A stretch of 64,000 bases of DNA from an uncultured Christensenellaceae bacterium (GTDB lineage Bacteria; Bacillota; Clostridia; Christensenellales; Borkfalkiaceae): the NCBI GenBank assembly GCA_910586825.1, contig CAJUJF010000008.1, positions 1 through 64,000 of the forward strand, read 5' to 3'. Positions 24,856 through 31,633 of this stretch are shown here, piece after piece. Under the pieces are notes generated by a model, which saw only the letters and a program-made list of their open reading frames with translations, was not told the DNA's origin and ran no database searches. Each line of letters starts with the position of its first letter. The stretch's first letter is position 1. Position numbers and translations under genes: made by a program.

Positions 24856-25059
24856 TTAATCGGAAAGTCCGAGAAGATAATCCGCGGAGACGTTGAAATA
24901 GCGCGCAAGTTTCGCGATATTCGAAGCCGTGGGATCACTCTTATTCGTTTCCCAATAACAAACGATGCCAAGACTGACGCTTAAATCTTTTGCTACCGTT
25001 GCCTGAGAGAGACCTCTCTCTTTTCTAAGTTCCATAAGTCTATCAGCAAAAATTTTCAT
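24856..25059 (-). CDS. Minimal XRE-family transcriptional regulator
   Basis: 67 residues, almost entirely one Cro/CI helix-turn-helix: ADRLMELRKERGLSQATVAKDL, then GIVCYWETNKSDPTASNIAKLARYF and the family ending NVSADYLLGLSD. There is no effector domain, so it probably acts as a simple dimeric repressor. It is transcribed divergently from the tyrosine phosphatase gene. The promoter's +1 coincides with its ATG, so the mRNA should be leaderless. A perfect 11-bp inverted repeat between the two genes is a candidate operator. Confidence 0.88.
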   Translation of the reverse strand: MKIFADRLMELRKERGLSQATVAKDLSVSLGIVCYWETNKSDPTASNIAKLARYFNVSADYLLGLSD

Positions 25060-25065
25060 AAGTTT

Positions 25066-25094
25066 ATTATAAAGGATATTAACCCGTTTTGCAA
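25066..25094 (-). promoter_or_regulatory. Promoter giving a leaderless xre mRNA
   Basis: Minus strand: TTGCAA (25094-25089), 17 bp, TATAAT (25071-25066). Predicted +1 is 25059, the A of the start codon. Confidence 0.8.
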
Positions 25095-25114
25095 CGATTT
25101 GGATTATATTTTAC

Positions 25115-25146
25115 GTGAAATTTTCGTTAAATTCTGAAAATTTCAC
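25115..25146. repeat. Perfect 11-bp inverted repeat, candidate operator
   Basis: GTGAAATTTTC (25115-25125) and GAAAATTTCAC (25136-25146), 10 nt apart, centre to centre 21 bp (two helical turns). It lies between the divergent xre and phosphatase genes, just upstream of a TATATT (25147-25152) that may be the phosphatase -10 box. Confidence 0.65.
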
Positions 25147-25177
25147 TATATTGATTCGTTTTAAGAAAGGAGTATTT

Positions 25178-25642
25178 ATGATTTCAATCTTGTTTGTTTG
25201 TCATGGAAATATCTGCCGATCGCCGATGGCGGAGAGCGTGTTTACAAATCTTGTCAAAGAGGCGGGGGTTTCCGAGCATTTTTCGATTTCGTCCGCCGCA
25301 GCGCATTCCGACGAGATCGGAAATCCGCCTCATCGCGGAACGCAACGGATATTGAGCGAGAAAGGGGTGCCGCTCGTTCCTCACCGCGCGCGGCTCATGA
25401 CGGACGAGGACGGGGCGAATTACGATTACCTGATCGGAATGGACGAGCACAACGTGCGCGATATGCGTCGGATCGTAAAGGTAGAACATTTGAACAAAGT
25501 CTCCAAATTGCTTGATTTTACCGCGCGCCCGCGAGCGATTGCCGATCCTTGGTATACGGGCGATTTCGAAGGCACTTTTCGCGACGTTTTCGAGGGGTGC
25601 AACGCTCTGCTTGCTTTTTTACGTGAAAAATACGGAATATAG
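25178..25642 (+). CDS. Low-molecular-weight protein tyrosine phosphatase
   Basis: 154 residues from ATG 25178 with AAAGGAG upstream. The phosphatase loop CHGNICRSP (CX5R-S) is at residues 8-16 and the general-acid DPW is in IADPWYTGDFEGTF near the C terminus. These enzymes dephosphorylate tyrosine, or in some Firmicutes arginine. In bacteria they often reverse a capsule-type BY-kinase, but no kinase is seen here. The divergent xre gene and the inverted repeat suggest specific control. Confidence 0.93.
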   Translation: MISILFVCHGNICRSPMAESVFTNLVKEAGVSEHFSISSAAAHSDEIGNPPHRGTQRILSEKGVPLVPHRARLMTDEDGANYDYLIGMDEHNVRDMRRIVKVEHLNKVSKLLDFTARPRAIADPWYTGDFEGTFRDVFEGCNALLAFLREKYGI

Positions 25643-25672
25643 CCGTTTTCAAGCGCGTTTTTATGAATTTCC

Positions 25673-25701
25673 TTTACTTTTTGGGGGATCTGTGATAGAA
25701 T
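25673..25701 (+). promoter_or_regulatory. Promoter of the DtxR-type regulator
   Basis: TTTACT (25673-25678), 17 bp, TAGAAT (25696-25701); GGAGG follows at 25712-25716. Confidence 0.7.
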
Positions 25702-25722
25702 GTTTTATGCGGGAGGAGACTG

Positions 25723-26085
25723 ATGAGAACGCACGAGTCGGAAGAAATGTACCTTGAAACGATCTTGCTTTTGAGTGCGCGTAAGGAAACCGTTCGTTCG
25801 GTCGACGTGGTGGACGAGCTTGGTTATGCGAAGTCGAGCGTTTCGCGCGCTGTGAATCTGCTATTGGGGAAAGGGCTGATTGAAATCGACGGAAACGAGG
25901 GGATCACGCTTACGGAAAGCGGTCGGAAACGCGCAGAGACGACGTACGAAAAACATCGGATATTTACGGAAATGTTTGTACGGATGGGCGCGGATCGACA
26001 GCTTGCCGAAGAAAATGCCTGCCGCGTGGAACACGTGATTTCGGATGAATTATTCGAAATCATAAAATCGCAGTACGGGAAATGA
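25723..26085 (+). CDS. DtxR/MntR-family metal-dependent regulator
   Basis: 120 residues. A winged helix (SVDVVDELGYAKSSVSRAVNLLLGKGLIEID) is followed by a dimer/metal domain with typical ligands: Glu/His in TYEKHRIFTEMF and Glu-x-x-Cys-x-x-Glu-His in AEENACRVEHVISDE. Length and absence of a C-terminal SH3-like domain match MntR rather than full DtxR. Such proteins sense Mn(II) or Fe(II) and repress uptake genes. No matching operator was recognised in the window. Confidence 0.87.
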   Translation: MRTHESEEMYLETILLLSARKETVRSVDVVDELGYAKSSVSRAVNLLLGKGLIEIDGNEGITLTESGRKRAETTYEKHRIFTEMFVRMGADRQLAEENACRVEHVISDELFEIIKSQYGK

Positions 26086-26090
26086 CAATT

Positions 26091-26119
26091 ATGCCCCGAA
26101 GCAGTCGGCTTCGGGGCAT
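26091..26119. terminator. Bidirectional terminator between dtxR-type gene and aroA
   Basis: ATGCCCCGAAGC (26091-26102) / GCTTCGGGGCAT (26108-26119), 12-bp perfect stem followed by TTCGTTT. Confidence 0.85.
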
Positions 26120-26124
26120 TTCGT

Positions 26125-27396
26125 TTATTCTGTAAGTGTTTGCAGGATATCGAAATAGCGATCGAAAGTTTTTTTGCAGCAGAGCGGATCTAATATCGTT
26201 ACGTTTCCCGTTTTCAGTCCGATAAGGGAAAACGCCATGGCGATCCGATGATCGCCGTAGGATTTCAGAGTTCCGCCGTTCACGGTCGAAGGACGGATCG
26301 TAAGCGTTTGCCCGTCCCATTCGGCGGGAACGCCGAGCCTCGTTAAATTTTCGCAAATCGCGCGAATGCGGTCGCATTCTTGAAATCTGATGTGGTCGAT
26401 TCCGCGCAATCGCGTAGGGCTGTCGGCAAAGGGCGCGAGCGCGGCGATCGTCATTGTTTGGTCGGAATAGTCCTGCACGTTCTCGTCAAAGCCGGAAAAT
26501 CCGTTCGTGTTGCTTCCGTCCGCCAATAATCCGTCATTTAAGGGAATCAATTTCACGCCTTTTTTTTCAAGCAACCGCAGAAAGCGGAAGTCTCCCTGTA
26601 AGGTGTCCGGTTTTACGCGACGGACGAGAACTTTTTCGGAGAAAAGAAGGGATAGCGCATAAAAATAGCACGCGCCCGAAAGATCGGGTTCTATTTCGTA
26701 TTCGGAAGGGGGCGCCGGCGCGGGAAACACCGTGATCGTATTCCCGTTTTTTTGATAAGGAACGCCGAAGGCGGCGAGCAGTTCCAGCGTCATGCCGATA
26801 TAGCTCCCTTGCGTGCGATTTCCCGAAAGGGTAAGCGTTATCGGGCGGGAGAGTGCGGTCGCGGCGATTAAAATGCCGCTTGCGTACTGCGTGCTTTTAT
26901 CGGTGTCTATCGTGAACCGATCCGTTTGGATTCCAGCGGAGTGCAAGCGAAAGGGGAAATGTCCCGCTTGTTTGAGATATTCGATCCGTACGCCCGATTC
27001 TTCCAGCAAACTCAAAACCTCCATCGGTCGCTTTTCCATTTGTTCGGAAGACGTTAAAAGGTAGTCTCCGCCGCAAAACGCAAGCGCAACGGTGAGAAAT
27101 CTTGCCGCGGTTCCCGCGCTCTGCACATTGATTTCCGCGGTTTGATTGGGGATCCTGCCGCCGCAACCGAATACGGTTACGCTGTCTTCCGCCGTTTCCG
27201 TGCGGATTCCGAGCGATTGGAGACAGGAGATCAAAGTGCGCGTATCTTCTCCGTATGAGCCGCAAATCAGTTTGACGCGACCTTTCGAAAGTGCGGCAAG
27301 CACCAGAGCGCGATTCATCAGGCTTTTCGAAGCGGGAACGCTTACGACGATCGGATCGGAAGTCGGTTTCAATTTATGTATCAGAATTGATTCCAT
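26125..27396 (-). CDS. aroA: 3-phosphoshikimate 1-carboxyvinyltransferase (EPSP synthase)
   Basis: 423 residues. It has the substrate-binding N terminus PASKSLMNRALVLAALS, NVQSAGTAARFLTVALAF (the region that carries the glyphosate-contact Gly in class I), and LKSYGDHRIAMAFSLIGL near the C terminus. It joins shikimate-3-phosphate and PEP. The AGTAARFL form, with Ala where E. coli has Asn-Ala-Gly-Thr-Ala-Met, suggests a divergent class; glyphosate sensitivity cannot be read safely. There is no ribosome binding site: the ATG is exactly at the predicted +1. It is divergent from the ygjP-like gene. Confidence 0.95.
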   Translation of the reverse strand: MESILIHKLKPTSDPIVVSVPASKSLMNRALVLAALSKGRVKLICGSYGEDTRTLISCLQSLGIRTETAEDSVTVFGCGGRIPNQTAEINVQSAGTAARFLTVALAFCGGDYLLTSSEQMEKRPMEVLSLLEESGVRIEYLKQAGHFPFRLHSAGIQTDRFTIDTDKSTQYASGILIAATALSRPITLTLSGNRTQGSYIGMTLELLAAFGVPYQKNGNTITVFPAPAPPSEYEIEPDLSGACYFYALSLLFSEKVLVRRVKPDTLQGDFRFLRLLEKKGVKLIPLNDGLLADGSNTNGFSGFDENVQDYSDQTMTIAALAPFADSPTRLRGIDHIRFQECDRIRAICENLTRLGVPAEWDGQTLTIRPSTVNGGTLKSYGDHRIAMAFSLIGLKTGNVTILDPLCCKKTFDRYFDILQTLTE

Positions 27397-27402
27397 GCAA
27401 AA

Positions 27403-27431
27403 AGTATACAGTAAAAACGCAAAAAAGTCAA
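27403..27431 (-). promoter_or_regulatory. Promoter giving a leaderless aroA mRNA
   Basis: Minus strand: TTGACT (27431-27426), 17 bp, TATACT (27408-27403). Predicted +1 is 27396, the A of the start codon. Confidence 0.85.
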
Positions 27432-27448
27432 TAAAGCGGGAAATGTTC

Positions 27449-27477
27449 TTGAAAATATCCGCAAATTATGGTATAAT
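27449..27477 (+). promoter_or_regulatory. Promoter giving a leaderless ygjP-like mRNA
   Basis: TTGAAA (27449-27454), 17 bp, TATAAT (27472-27477). Predicted +1 is 27484, the A of the start codon. Back to back with the aroA promoter. Confidence 0.85.
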
Positions 27478-27483
27478 TTTTTT

Positions 27484-28113
27484 ATGAACATTGTCGTTGT
27501 CCGCGCGCGGCGGAAATCCATGACGGTCACCGTAAACCGCGGCGGGGAGGTAGTCGTTCGGGCGCCGTACGGGGTAAGCCGCGAGGAGATTCGTTATTTT
27601 ATCGAAATGCATCGCGATTGGATCTTTTTGCGGCAGGAAGAGAGGTTGCGCGGTCAAGCGGATCTTTCTGACGGCGCGAGTTATAACCTGTTCGGTCGGC
27701 AAATCGTTCTTGCAAGCGGAAAGCTTTCGTTGACCGACGGCGTATTGTACTTGCCGCAAAAAGCGCGGGAAGCGGCTTTTCGGAAATATTTGATCGGTTT
27801 GGCGAAGGACGAAATGTCGGAATTGACGGAACGGCTTGCCGAAGAGTTCGGATTCCGTTACGGCGGTGTGCGGATTTCTGCCGCGCGAACGCGGTGGGGG
27901 TCGTGCAACAGCCGCGGTGTGATCGCGTATTCCTTTCGGGTCGCGTTTCTCCCGTTGGAGGCGATTCGCGCGATTGCCGTTCACGAGCTGTGCCATACCC
28001 GTGTTTTTCATCACGGACCGAAGTTCTGGGCGGAAGTGGAGAGAATTATTCCCGATTATTCTGCGTTGCGAAAGGTTTTAAAAAGCATGCAATATGTGAT
28101 GAATTATCTATAA
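27484..28113 (+). CDS. YgjP-like (DUF45/M48-type) metallopeptidase
   Basis: 209 residues. The zinc motif is HELCHTRVFHH (HExxH plus a downstream His) near residues 163-173. It is preceded by the family block RTRWGSCNSRGVIAYSFRVAFLP, which matches the YgjP/SprT-like group. The N terminus (RARRKSMTVTVNRGGEVVVRAPYG) is the usual small beta domain. Members are often called UTP pyrophosphatase or SprT-like peptidase; the real substrate is unclear. It has a strong leaderless promoter. Confidence 0.88.
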   Translation: MNIVVVRARRKSMTVTVNRGGEVVVRAPYGVSREEIRYFIEMHRDWIFLRQEERLRGQADLSDGASYNLFGRQIVLASGKLSLTDGVLYLPQKAREAAFRKYLIGLAKDEMSELTERLAEEFGFRYGGVRISAARTRWGSCNSRGVIAYSFRVAFLPLEAIRAIAVHELCHTRVFHHGPKFWAEVERIIPDYSALRKVLKSMQYVMNYL

Positions 28114-28143
28114 AGAGATAATAATTGGCAATTAAAACAGTAG

Positions 28144-28156
28144 TATGTCAGACATA
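28144..28156. promoter_or_regulatory. Palindrome TATGTCAGACATA upstream of tyrA
   Basis: Exact 13-bp palindrome centred on A, 34 bp before the tyrA start codon. An identical copy is at 33432-33444 upstream of the PadR-fusion gene. A CATAAT at 28161-28166 is the best -10 candidate nearby, which would put the palindrome in the spacer, a repressor position. Confidence 0.55.
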
Positions 28157-28189
28157 AATACATAATAGTATCGGGTTTTGAGGTAAAAA

Positions 28190-29008
28190 ATGAAAATTAT
28201 CGTATACGGATTGGGAATTATCGGCGCATCGCTGTGCGCCGCGTTAAAGCGTGCGGGACACACGGTTTACGGTAGAAACCGCAGTCGGGAACCGATCGAA
28301 TACGCTCTTGCGCACGGCATGATCGACGGCGCGACGGATTCCTGCGAAGGCGCGGACGTCGTATTTCTTGCTCTGCCTCCCCGTATTATTATGAAGGTTC
28401 TCGATACGGAGATTTTCTCACCCGACACGGTCGTCGCAGATATTTGCGGGGTGAAATGTCCGATCGAAGAGGTTGTATTTGCCAAATCCCGAAACTATCG
28501 CTATGTCGGAACGCATCCTATGGCGGGAAAAGAGACTTCGGGGATCAAATCGGCAAGCGCGACGCTGTTCGACGGCGCGAATCTCATTTTAACTCCCCGC
28601 AATGAGACTAACCCCGAAGCGCTTGCAACCGTGAAAACGCTCGGTAAAGAGATGGGTTTTACGCGGATCGTGGAGTGTTCCGCCGTGCGGCACGACCGTA
28701 TGATTGCGTTGACGTCGCAACTTGCGCACGTGGTTTCGAACGCTTACGTAAAAAGTCCGTTGACGGACGGTTGCGTCGGGTTTACGGGCGGGAGTTTTCA
28801 GGACATGACGCGGATTGCAGGCGTGGACGCAGAGGTCTGGACAGAGCTGTTTTTTCTGAATCGCCAAAATTTGATCGACGAACTGAACCGTCTCTCCGAT
28901 TCCCTGAATAAATACGCCGATGCGTTAAAAGCAGACGACGAAGAAGAGATGAAAGGGCTTTTAAAAGAGGGAAAAGATTACAGAAATCGGTTTTTGTGCA
29001 AAAATTGA
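28190..29008 (+). CDS. tyrA: Prephenate dehydrogenase
   Basis: 272 residues. NAD(P) motif YGLGIIGASLCAAL at the start, then GTHPMAGKETSG with the catalytic His and the following SLF-like segment (SATLFDGANLILTP), and the second His in AVRHDRMIALTSQLAH. It oxidises prephenate to 4-hydroxyphenylpyruvate for tyrosine. There is no ACT domain at the C terminus, so tyrosine feedback may be absent or weaker. GAGG precedes the ATG. The palindrome 34 bp upstream suggests transcriptional control. Confidence 0.93.
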   Translation: MKIIVYGLGIIGASLCAALKRAGHTVYGRNRSREPIEYALAHGMIDGATDSCEGADVVFLALPPRIIMKVLDTEIFSPDTVVADICGVKCPIEEVVFAKSRNYRYVGTHPMAGKETSGIKSASATLFDGANLILTPRNETNPEALATVKTLGKEMGFTRIVECSAVRHDRMIALTSQLAHVVSNAYVKSPLTDGCVGFTGGSFQDMTRIAGVDAEVWTELFFLNRQNLIDELNRLSDSLNKYADALKADDEEEMKGLLKEGKDYRNRFLCKN

Positions 29009-29035
29009 CGTTTTTGTTCAAAAATAAACCGATTT
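28984..29035. repeat. Nested inverted and direct repeats at the end of tyrA
   Basis: AAATCGGTTT (28984-28993) pairs with AAACCGATTT (29026-29035). Between them, TTTTTGTGCAAAAAT and TTTTTGTTCAAAAAT form a direct repeat of near-palindromes. It overlaps the last tyrA codons and lies 3 bp before the next promoter, so it could be a terminator remnant, an operator or an UP-like element. Confidence 0.55.
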
Positions 29036-29038
29036 CCG

Positions 29039-29067
29039 TTTACAATTCCGAATAAATATATTATAAT
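29039..29067 (+). promoter_or_regulatory. Promoter giving a leaderless DUF1934 mRNA
   Basis: TTTACA (29039-29044), 17 bp, TATAAT (29062-29067). Predicted +1 is 29074-29075 and the ATG is 29075. Confidence 0.82.
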
Positions 29068-29074
29068 ATCAATA

Positions 29075-29470
29075 ATGTTTGATTGTAAGATCGAAATCGT
29101 TACGACGACGGAGGGGCAAACAAGCCGTTTTGTTTCCGAAGGGAAATGTCGGTTGGAAGCCGACGGAGCGCTTACTCTCGATTATCGTCAGGACGGCGAC
29201 GAAACGCGCTTATCGCTTTCAAAGGATCGGCTTGCGATGCGCCGGTCGGGTCAAATCGGGCTGTGCGCCGAATTTATCGCCGGTTGCGATTCTTATCTTG
29301 AAACCGTTTTCGATGGGGCGAAAGGTCGGATTCCGATTCATTCGGATCAATATCGGTTTTATACAATGCGGAAAGGCTGTGGCGCTTTGTTGGCTTATAC
29401 TTTGAAAGGCGAAGGGGCGGATCAGCCGTTTCAACTGGAAATTACTATCGAAACTTCGGAGGAAAAATGA
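29075..29470 (+). CDS. DUF1934 (YwiB-like) beta-barrel protein
   Basis: 131 residues, predicted all-beta: CKIEIVTTTEGQTSRFVSEGKCRLE, then LTLDYRQDGDETRLSLSKDRLAMRRSGQ and a final YTLKGEGADQPFQLEITIE. This fits the lipocalin-like YwiB/DUF1934 family of Firmicutes, function unknown. It is leaderless and overlaps the next gene by ATGA. In Bacillus the relative sits before argS; here it heads a unit with an MBL-fold hydrolase and rho. Confidence 0.75.
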   Translation: MFDCKIEIVTTTEGQTSRFVSEGKCRLEADGALTLDYRQDGDETRLSLSKDRLAMRRSGQIGLCAEFIAGCDSYLETVFDGAKGRIPIHSDQYRFYTMRKGCGALLAYTLKGEGADQPFQLEITIETSEEK

Positions 29471-30126
29471 AAATACGTTATCTTGGACATTCGTGCTTCC
29501 AGCTTACCGAAAGCACGGGGACGAGTATCGTGACGGATCCTTACGGCGACGTGGGATTCGATTTGCCGTGTATTTCGGCGGACGTCGTGACCGTGAGTCA
29601 CGATCATTACGATCACAACAACGTGAAAGCGGTTAAGGGGAATCCCGTTGTGATCGACAAAGAGGGAAATTACGAAATCGGCGGCGTCGGCATTACGGCG
29701 ATCCGCAGTTGGCACGACAATGAAAGCGGCGATAAGCGCGGGGAGAACCTGATTTTTAAATTCCGCATGGACGGTTTGGAAATCTGTCATCTCGGCGATT
29801 TGGGAGAGGAATGTTCTTCTTCGCTGTTGGAATTGCTCTTGCCCGTTCACGTTCTGATTATTCCCGTCGGCGGGACGTATACGTTGGATGCGGAACAGGC
29901 AAAAGAATATGTAGACCGCATTATGCCGTCGATTGTGATCCCCATGCATTACAAAACAAAAGGGCTGGACATGGACATCGACAAAGTAAGCGAATTTACC
30001 GATCTGTTCGACGGGTCGGATGCAGAGGGAGAAATCGCGGAGCTCGGCGATGACGAGTTGGAACTGTTCCGCGACGATATTACGGAAGAGAGTACGAAAA
30101 TTATCGTTATGGAGCGAGGTAAATGA
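29467..30126 (+). CDS. UlaG-like metallo-beta-lactamase-fold hydrolase
   Basis: 219 residues. The MBL metal motif is VSHDHYDHNN (HxHxDH type: H-D-H-Y-D-H), preceded by YLGHSCFQL and TDPYG, with a further His/Asp pair in ICHLGDLG and a final His in IPMHYKTKG. It belongs to the L-ascorbate-6-phosphate lactonase-like / UPF0173 group of metal-dependent hydrolases; the substrate is not clear. GGAGG precedes the ATG. It overlaps both neighbours by four bases, so the three genes form one translationally coupled unit. Confidence 0.85.
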   Translation: MKIRYLGHSCFQLTESTGTSIVTDPYGDVGFDLPCISADVVTVSHDHYDHNNVKAVKGNPVVIDKEGNYEIGGVGITAIRSWHDNESGDKRGENLIFKFRMDGLEICHLGDLGEECSSSLLELLLPVHVLIIPVGGTYTLDAEQAKEYVDRIMPSIVIPMHYKTKGLDMDIDKVSEFTDLFDGSDAEGEIAELGDDELELFRDDITEESTKIIVMERGK

Positions 30127-31586
30127 ACGGCGAAAACCGGACGGAAGAGCGCTATCGCGACTATTTGAATACGCTTTCACTGATGAGCCTGCGCGTGCTG
30201 GGAAGAATTTCCGGCGTTGCAAAGGCTTCTTCCTTAAATAAGGATCTCTTGGTTGAAGAACTGATCAAACTGTATACGCACCAGACTTTTCCCGCGCCGC
30301 GCAGCAATAAGGGCGCGCCGGCAAAGCAAAATTTCATCGATCCCGCAATTCTGGAAGAAATCGAAAAAATCGGGGCGGACCAAAAACAGGTTAAAAAAGA
30401 CGTCACGCGGGAGTCGTTTGTCTCCGTGGCTTCGGGAGAAGAGCGCACGCCGTTCATTTACGATCAGCCCGTCTATAAAGGCGTGCTCGAAATCACGGCG
30501 GGCGGTTACGGGTTTTTGCGCGCGAACAATTTCCAGCCCTCGCGGAGCGGCGGCGACGTGTTCGTGTCCGCGCCTGCGATTCATTCGTTGAAGTTGCGGG
30601 AAGGGGATTTTATCACCTGCACGGTAAGCCCGCAGCGGAAGAATAGCGACGCGCCTGCGCTGAACGAACTTTTAAGCGTAAACGGAGTCGCGGCGGGGTG
30701 CTATGAACGGCGCTCTCATTTCGAAGATCTTACCGCCCGTTACCCGCAGGAAAAAATTCGTTTTTCCGATCAAAACAATGCGCTTTCCCTTCGCGTTTTG
30801 GACCTGTTCGTTCCGATCGGAAAGGGCCAGCGCGCGCTGATCATCGCGCCGCCAAAAGCGGGAAAGACCACGCTGTTAAAAGATATTGCCAGTGAAATCG
30901 GGAAAAATCATCCCGAAATCAACCTTTTGATCCTGTTGATCGACGAGAGGCCCGAAGAGGTAACCGATATCCGTTCGTGCGTCGAGCACGCGGAAATCGT
31001 TTGCTCTACGTTCGACGAGGGCGCGGAGCATCACGTCCGTTCTGCGGAACTTACGATCGAGCATGCGCGGCGGATGGTGGAACAGGGCAAACACGTCGTG
31101 CTGTTGCTCGATTCGCTGACGAAACTCACGCGCGCATACAACGCGCTCTGCGACAACACGGGCAAAACGCTTTCGGGCGGGCTCGACGTCGGCGCGTTGG
31201 CGGAACCCAAACGCTTTTTCGGCGCCGCGCGAAATACGGTCGAGGGCGGAAGTCTTACGATCCTTGCCACCGTTTTGGTGGATACCGGAAGCCGTATGGA
31301 CGACGTGATTTACGAAGAGTTTAAAGGCACGGGGAATTCGGACATTTTTTTATCGCGCGAGCTTGCCGAACGGAGAATTTTCCCCGCGATCGATATCCGT
31401 CGTTCGGGAACGCGAAAAGAGGAGCTGTTGCTCGATCGGGAAGAGCTGTCCGCCGTTTACGCTTTGCGGGAACGCGGATTGTGCGAAAACACGGTCGGAA
31501 TGCTTGATACGCTGAAAAAGACGAAGAACAACGAGGAGTTCGTCGTACGGCTTCCCGAATGGCTGAAAACCTACAAAAACATGTAG
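30123..31586 (+). CDS. rho: Transcription termination factor Rho
   Basis: 487 residues. The N-terminal ~90 residues form a helical, basic Rho-N-like region with a linker, followed by the cold-shock RNA-binding domain (KGVLEITAGGYGFLRANNFQPS). The RecA-type motor has Walker A APPKAGKTTLLKDI and the LLDSLTKLTRAYN loop. It releases RNA polymerase from untranslated RNA. The bicyclomycin-contact region (VDTGSRMDDVIYEEFKGTGN) is intact. It is followed by a strong intrinsic terminator. Confidence 0.96.
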   Translation: MNGENRTEERYRDYLNTLSLMSLRVLGRISGVAKASSLNKDLLVEELIKLYTHQTFPAPRSNKGAPAKQNFIDPAILEEIEKIGADQKQVKKDVTRESFVSVASGEERTPFIYDQPVYKGVLEITAGGYGFLRANNFQPSRSGGDVFVSAPAIHSLKLREGDFITCTVSPQRKNSDAPALNELLSVNGVAAGCYERRSHFEDLTARYPQEKIRFSDQNNALSLRVLDLFVPIGKGQRALIIAPPKAGKTTLLKDIASEIGKNHPEINLLILLIDERPEEVTDIRSCVEHAEIVCSTFDEGAEHHVRSAELTIEHARRMVEQGKHVVLLLDSLTKLTRAYNALCDNTGKTLSGGLDVGALAEPKRFFGAARNTVEGGSLTILATVLVDTGSRMDDVIYEEFKGTGNSDIFLSRELAERRIFPAIDIRRSGTRKEELLLDREELSAVYALRERGLCENTVGMLDTLKKTKNNEEFVVRLPEWLKTYKNM

Positions 31587-31596
31587 GCGGAAATGG

Positions 31597-31624
31597 AAAA
31601 ATCCCCGCATTGGCGGGGATTTTT
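31597..31624. terminator. Bidirectional terminator between rho and the PadR-fusion gene
   Basis: AAAAATCCCCGC (31597-31608), loop ATTG, GCGGGGATTTTT (31613-31624). Symmetric, serves both convergent genes. Confidence 0.92.
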
Positions 31625-31633
31625 ATATTTGGT

